Below are positions 61,576-64,000 of a stretch of 64,000 nt of DNA, piece after piece. The DNA is from Paenibacillus catalpae (GTDB lineage: Bacteria; Bacillota; Bacilli; Paenibacillales; Paenibacillaceae). The notes below the pieces were generated by a model, which was not told where the DNA came from, did not search any database, and saw only the letters and a program-made list of their open reading frames with translations. Each line of letters starts with the position of its first letter. Within the stretch, counting starts at the first letter, position 1. A program made the position numbers and the translations under genes. The stretch covers positions 558,001 through 622,000 of the forward strand of contig NZ_FOMT01000003.1 in NCBI RefSeq assembly GCF_900112695.1, read 5' to 3'.

Positions 61576-63636
61576 ATGAGTGTATACAATCGTTTCGCCC
61601 CGGACAAACGCTGGGTTGCTCTGCAGGCGCAAAGCGGCAGGCGGCTGCAATCGGCGGAATTAAACGAGATTCAGTCGCTCTCCCTTCACCGGGATAAGCG
61701 GATGGGCGACGTGATTTTTGGCTCAGGCCATATTATTGAAGGCGGACAGATCTATGTCCAGGATGACAAGAAGAAGGTCATTATTTTTCCGGCAACTGTC
61801 TATTTCGACGGTGTTATCCATGATATCGGCGAGAAGAGAATTCCGATTGCAGGCATTGGCGAAGAGATTATCGGCCTTAAGATCACGTATTCTACGGTCA
61901 CCTATGAAATGCAAAAAGAGCTGCTTGATCCGGCAGTAGGGTACGCAAATTTTGGCTCGCCGGGTATGGACCGGCTGGTTGTAACTCCGGAATGGGTGCT
62001 GAATGACGCGGCCTCTATCCCGATGTACCGGCTGTCCGACGGGGAAGTGGTTACCGCCAAGGTTCCGCCGGAGCTCGAAGGCTTCACGCCAGTCCTCGCG
62101 AGAAGAACCTATGATACAAGCGGCAGCTTCCTGGTCTCGGGCATGGACGGTTTTATTGAACCGGCGGAAGGCGATTATGTGACGCTAGTTATAGAAGCCG
62201 GCAAAGCTTACGTGCTGGGCTACGAGATTAATAGACTGGTTCCGACCCGGATCAAGCTGAAGAAGTCGCAGGATTCACGCAGGGTATCGGATGAAGTGAA
62301 AACCTTCGTAGCCGGCACGACCCATTATTCGCTGAACAGCAAGCCGGTGAAGGCGATTCAGGAGATTACCGCAAGGGTGAAGCTCCCGGATATTAGCATG
62401 ACAAGAGGCGGCTCTACTGCGCAGGATGCACTGCCCGCGGATGCTGTTGTTGATATTGTGAGCATCGTGCAAGGGGCGAAAACCTATGTAAAGGGCAAGG
62501 ATTATCAGCTCACGGAGAACAGCGTGGACTGGTCGATTGGTACAGCCCGGCCGAGCATCGGCGAGACGTACAAAGTGACTTTCGAATATATGAAGCAGAT
62601 GGTGCAGGGCACGGATTACAAGCTGGAAGAAGGGAAAAGCGAGGTTACCTGGCTTGGCGGCGACCTGCCGGTTGCCGGCTCCATCTTCAACGTTACATAC
62701 GATTATTATTTATCCCGCAAAGATGTATTTTATCTGACTGCTGACGGGCAGATTCAGATTGTGACCGGCCAATCGGACGTTCATCCGCCTTCGCCTCCGG
62801 TACCGCCGGATGTTCTGGAGCTTGGCGAGCTGCAATATCCGCCCGCAAGCTCAGACGTTCTTGTTGTCAACAACAAGCCGAAGCGGCTGACGATGCTGGA
62901 GCTTCGCTCCCTGCTTGACCGGCTGGAGCGGGCGGAGTATAACCAGGCGATGCTGGAGCTGGACCGGACGGCCCAGATCTCCGATCCGGCCACATTCAAG
63001 AAGGGCTTTTTCACCGATAACTTCACGAACTTTGAGCGTGCCGATCTGGAGAGAGGCTTCGACGCCATGATAGATCCTGCTAATCAGACGCTGCAGCTTC
63101 CGGTGAATCAGCTGTTCGTGCAGATGGAAGTTGAAAGCCTGGATTCGGTGAAGCAGCATGAACGTCTCCTGACCCTTGATTATACGGAGCAGCTTATTAT
63201 TGACCAGAGCTATGGGACCGAGGCTCTTAATGTCAATCCGTATCAGGTATTCGGCTCCCAGGCGACGATCCGGCTGACTCCTTCCCAGGATTCCTGGGTG
63301 GAAACTTCCTATGTCTATCAGACGGTATGGGGCTGGTGGGATGCGTGGTGGACCGGGAACCGGTCGGAGACCCGCGTCATTCTGGACGAGAACATTCCGT
63401 TCATCCGCCAGCGGATTGTCACCGTATACGGGGAAGGCTTCGAGCCAAACAGCAGCAACCTGCAGGCAACCTTCGACGGCGTGGAAGTATCCCTTGTTCC
63501 GGCTAACGGTTATGAAGCGGGGACCAAGCCGGGCACAATGAAGGCCAATGGCGCAGGCAAATTTATCGCTACCTTTGCCATTCCGCCTAATATCCGGACA
63601 GGTACGAGGGAAGTACGTATTTTTAACTACGTTTAG
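61576..63636 (+). CDS. DUF4815-type baseplate/tail protein
   Basis: 686 residues. The N-terminal part YNRFAPDKRWVALQAQSG, RRLQSAELNEIQSLSLHRDK and GHIIEGGQIYVQDDKKK is the DUF4815 signature of large myophage structural proteins. The middle is strand-rich, a Pro-rich hinge (HPPSPPVPPDV) precedes a helical LDRLERAEYNQAMLELDRTA, and the C-terminal third carries an immunoglobulin-like TVYGEGFEPNSSNLQATFDG domain. Probably connects the baseplate to fibres. Ribosome binding site AGGAGG. Confidence 0.8.
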   Translation: MSVYNRFAPDKRWVALQAQSGRRLQSAELNEIQSLSLHRDKRMGDVIFGSGHIIEGGQIYVQDDKKKVIIFPATVYFDGVIHDIGEKRIPIAGIGEEIIGLKITYSTVTYEMQKELLDPAVGYANFGSPGMDRLVVTPEWVLNDAASIPMYRLSDGEVVTAKVPPELEGFTPVLARRTYDTSGSFLVSGMDGFIEPAEGDYVTLVIEAGKAYVLGYEINRLVPTRIKLKKSQDSRRVSDEVKTFVAGTTHYSLNSKPVKAIQEITARVKLPDISMTRGGSTAQDALPADAVVDIVSIVQGAKTYVKGKDYQLTENSVDWSIGTARPSIGETYKVTFEYMKQMVQGTDYKLEEGKSEVTWLGGDLPVAGSIFNVTYDYYLSRKDVFYLTADGQIQIVTGQSDVHPPSPPVPPDVLELGELQYPPASSDVLVVNNKPKRLTMLELRSLLDRLERAEYNQAMLELDRTAQISDPATFKKGFFTDNFTNFERADLERGFDAMIDPANQTLQLPVNQLFVQMEVESLDSVKQHERLLTLDYTEQLIIDQSYGTEALNVNPYQVFGSQATIRLTPSQDSWVETSYVYQTVWGWWDAWWTGNRSETRVILDENIPFIRQRIVTVYGEGFEPNSSNLQATFDGVEVSLVPANGYEAGTKPGTMKANGAGKFIATFAIPPNIRTGTREVRIFNYV

Positions 63637-63647
63637 GAGGGGTAGAA

Positions 63648-64000
63648 TTGGTCCAGATTCAGAATGAATCAAGAACATCTTATGTCGGTGTCGGCCGGAA
63701 GCAGATTATCGAGCAGACCTTCTGGCAGGTGCCGTGGTGGAATCAGATTGATCCGCTTGCCCAAACCTTTCTGCTGCCGGAGGAACGTTTCGTTACAAGT
63801 ATAGAGCTGTTCTTCGAGACAAGGGATATGGATTCATCGGGAGGAAGCACCTATCATGCCAAGCCTGTTACCGTTCAGCTTCGTAATGTGGTAAACGGCT
63901 ATCCGGGCACGACCGTGCTTGCCTCTAAAGTGCTTGAAGCAAGCTCGGTAAAGGTGTCGCTGAAGGGGGATGTGCCTACCAAGTTTGTATTTGGCGATCC
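63648..64000 (+). CDS. Baseplate/tail protein, 5' part (runs off the window)
   Basis: Starts at TTG 63648 with AGGAGG (63635-63640) 7 bp before, 11 bp after the previous stop; 117 codons to the edge, no stop. The pieces TSYVGVGRKQIIEQTFWQVP, DPLAQTFLLPEERFVTSIEL and VQLRNVVNGYPGTTVLASK resemble the beta-rich baseplate proteins that follow DUF4815 genes in large myophages. Incomplete, so no function is proposed beyond structural. Confidence 0.7.
   Translation, partial: MVQIQNESRTSYVGVGRKQIIEQTFWQVPWWNQIDPLAQTFLLPEERFVTSIELFFETRDMDSSGGSTYHAKPVTVQLRNVVNGYPGTTVLASKVLEASSVKVSLKGDVPTKFVFGD

Overview
The window looks like chromosomal DNA from a Paenibacillus-type member of the Bacillales. The reasons are strong AGGAGG ribosome binding sites, frequent TTG/GTG starts, paired YesM/YesN two-component systems beside LplB/YtcP-type sugar ABC transporters, lipoprotein solute-binding proteins, many glycoside hydrolases, and a PBSX (xkd)-type contractile tail cluster. 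I saw no rRNA, tRNA, CRISPR array or transposase.

Layout. 1-354: 5' part of a reverse-strand short-chain dehydrogenase behind a near-perfect 32-bp palindrome. 602-10348: sugar-uptake locus 1 (sensor kinase, AraC-type response regulator, two permeases, binding lipoprotein, large GH106/GH2-like enzyme). 10507-23901: locus 2 (GH1 glucosidase, two permeases, sensor kinase, response regulator, binding lipoprotein, beta-glucuronidase, GH78 alpha-L-rhamnosidase). Four transcription units of locus 2 share a tandem direct-repeat operator with a 22-bp period, followed at fixed distance by a -10-like box; locus 1 has its own, different 22-bp tandem motif. 24128-25122: MarR regulator and PaiA-type polyamine acetyltransferase. 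25260-32857: AraC regulator, GH43, and locus 3 (binding lipoprotein, two permeases, GH2). 33138-36565: secreted GxGYxYP protein and secreted SleB-type cell-wall hydrolase. 36854-40519: sulfite reductase cysJI.

40566-49216 is the most notable metabolic region. A ROK regulator is divergent from an operon encoding a LarA-family nickel-pincer racemase/epimerase, an SDR resembling D-mannonate oxidoreductase, LarE, a gluconokinase-like FGGY kinase, LarB, LarC as two separately translated chains (the first with a histidine-rich stretch), and a NicO-family nickel permease. Together these could form a self-contained pathway that makes the nickel cofactor, supplies nickel, epimerises a sugar acid (gluconate/mannonate is my best guess) and phosphorylates gluconate into the pentose phosphate pathway. 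The beta-glucuronidase of locus 2 could supply the upstream uronate. This is inference from gene content.

49432-64000 (running off the end) is a PBSX-like contractile tail module: small regulator, terminator-like protein, sheath, tube, tail-assembly chaperone with a classical A AAA AAC -1 frameshift site, tape measure, LysM hub protein, XkdQ, duplicated XkdR, XkdS, XkdT, XkdU and DUF4815-type baseplate proteins. No terminase, portal or capsid gene precedes it, so it may be an R-type tailocin rather than a complete prophage.

A small repeat element (TGCTTACGAAGC followed by an AGAATTG/CAATTCT hairpin and then the AGGAGG ribosome binding site) sits directly in front of three unrelated genes on both strands.
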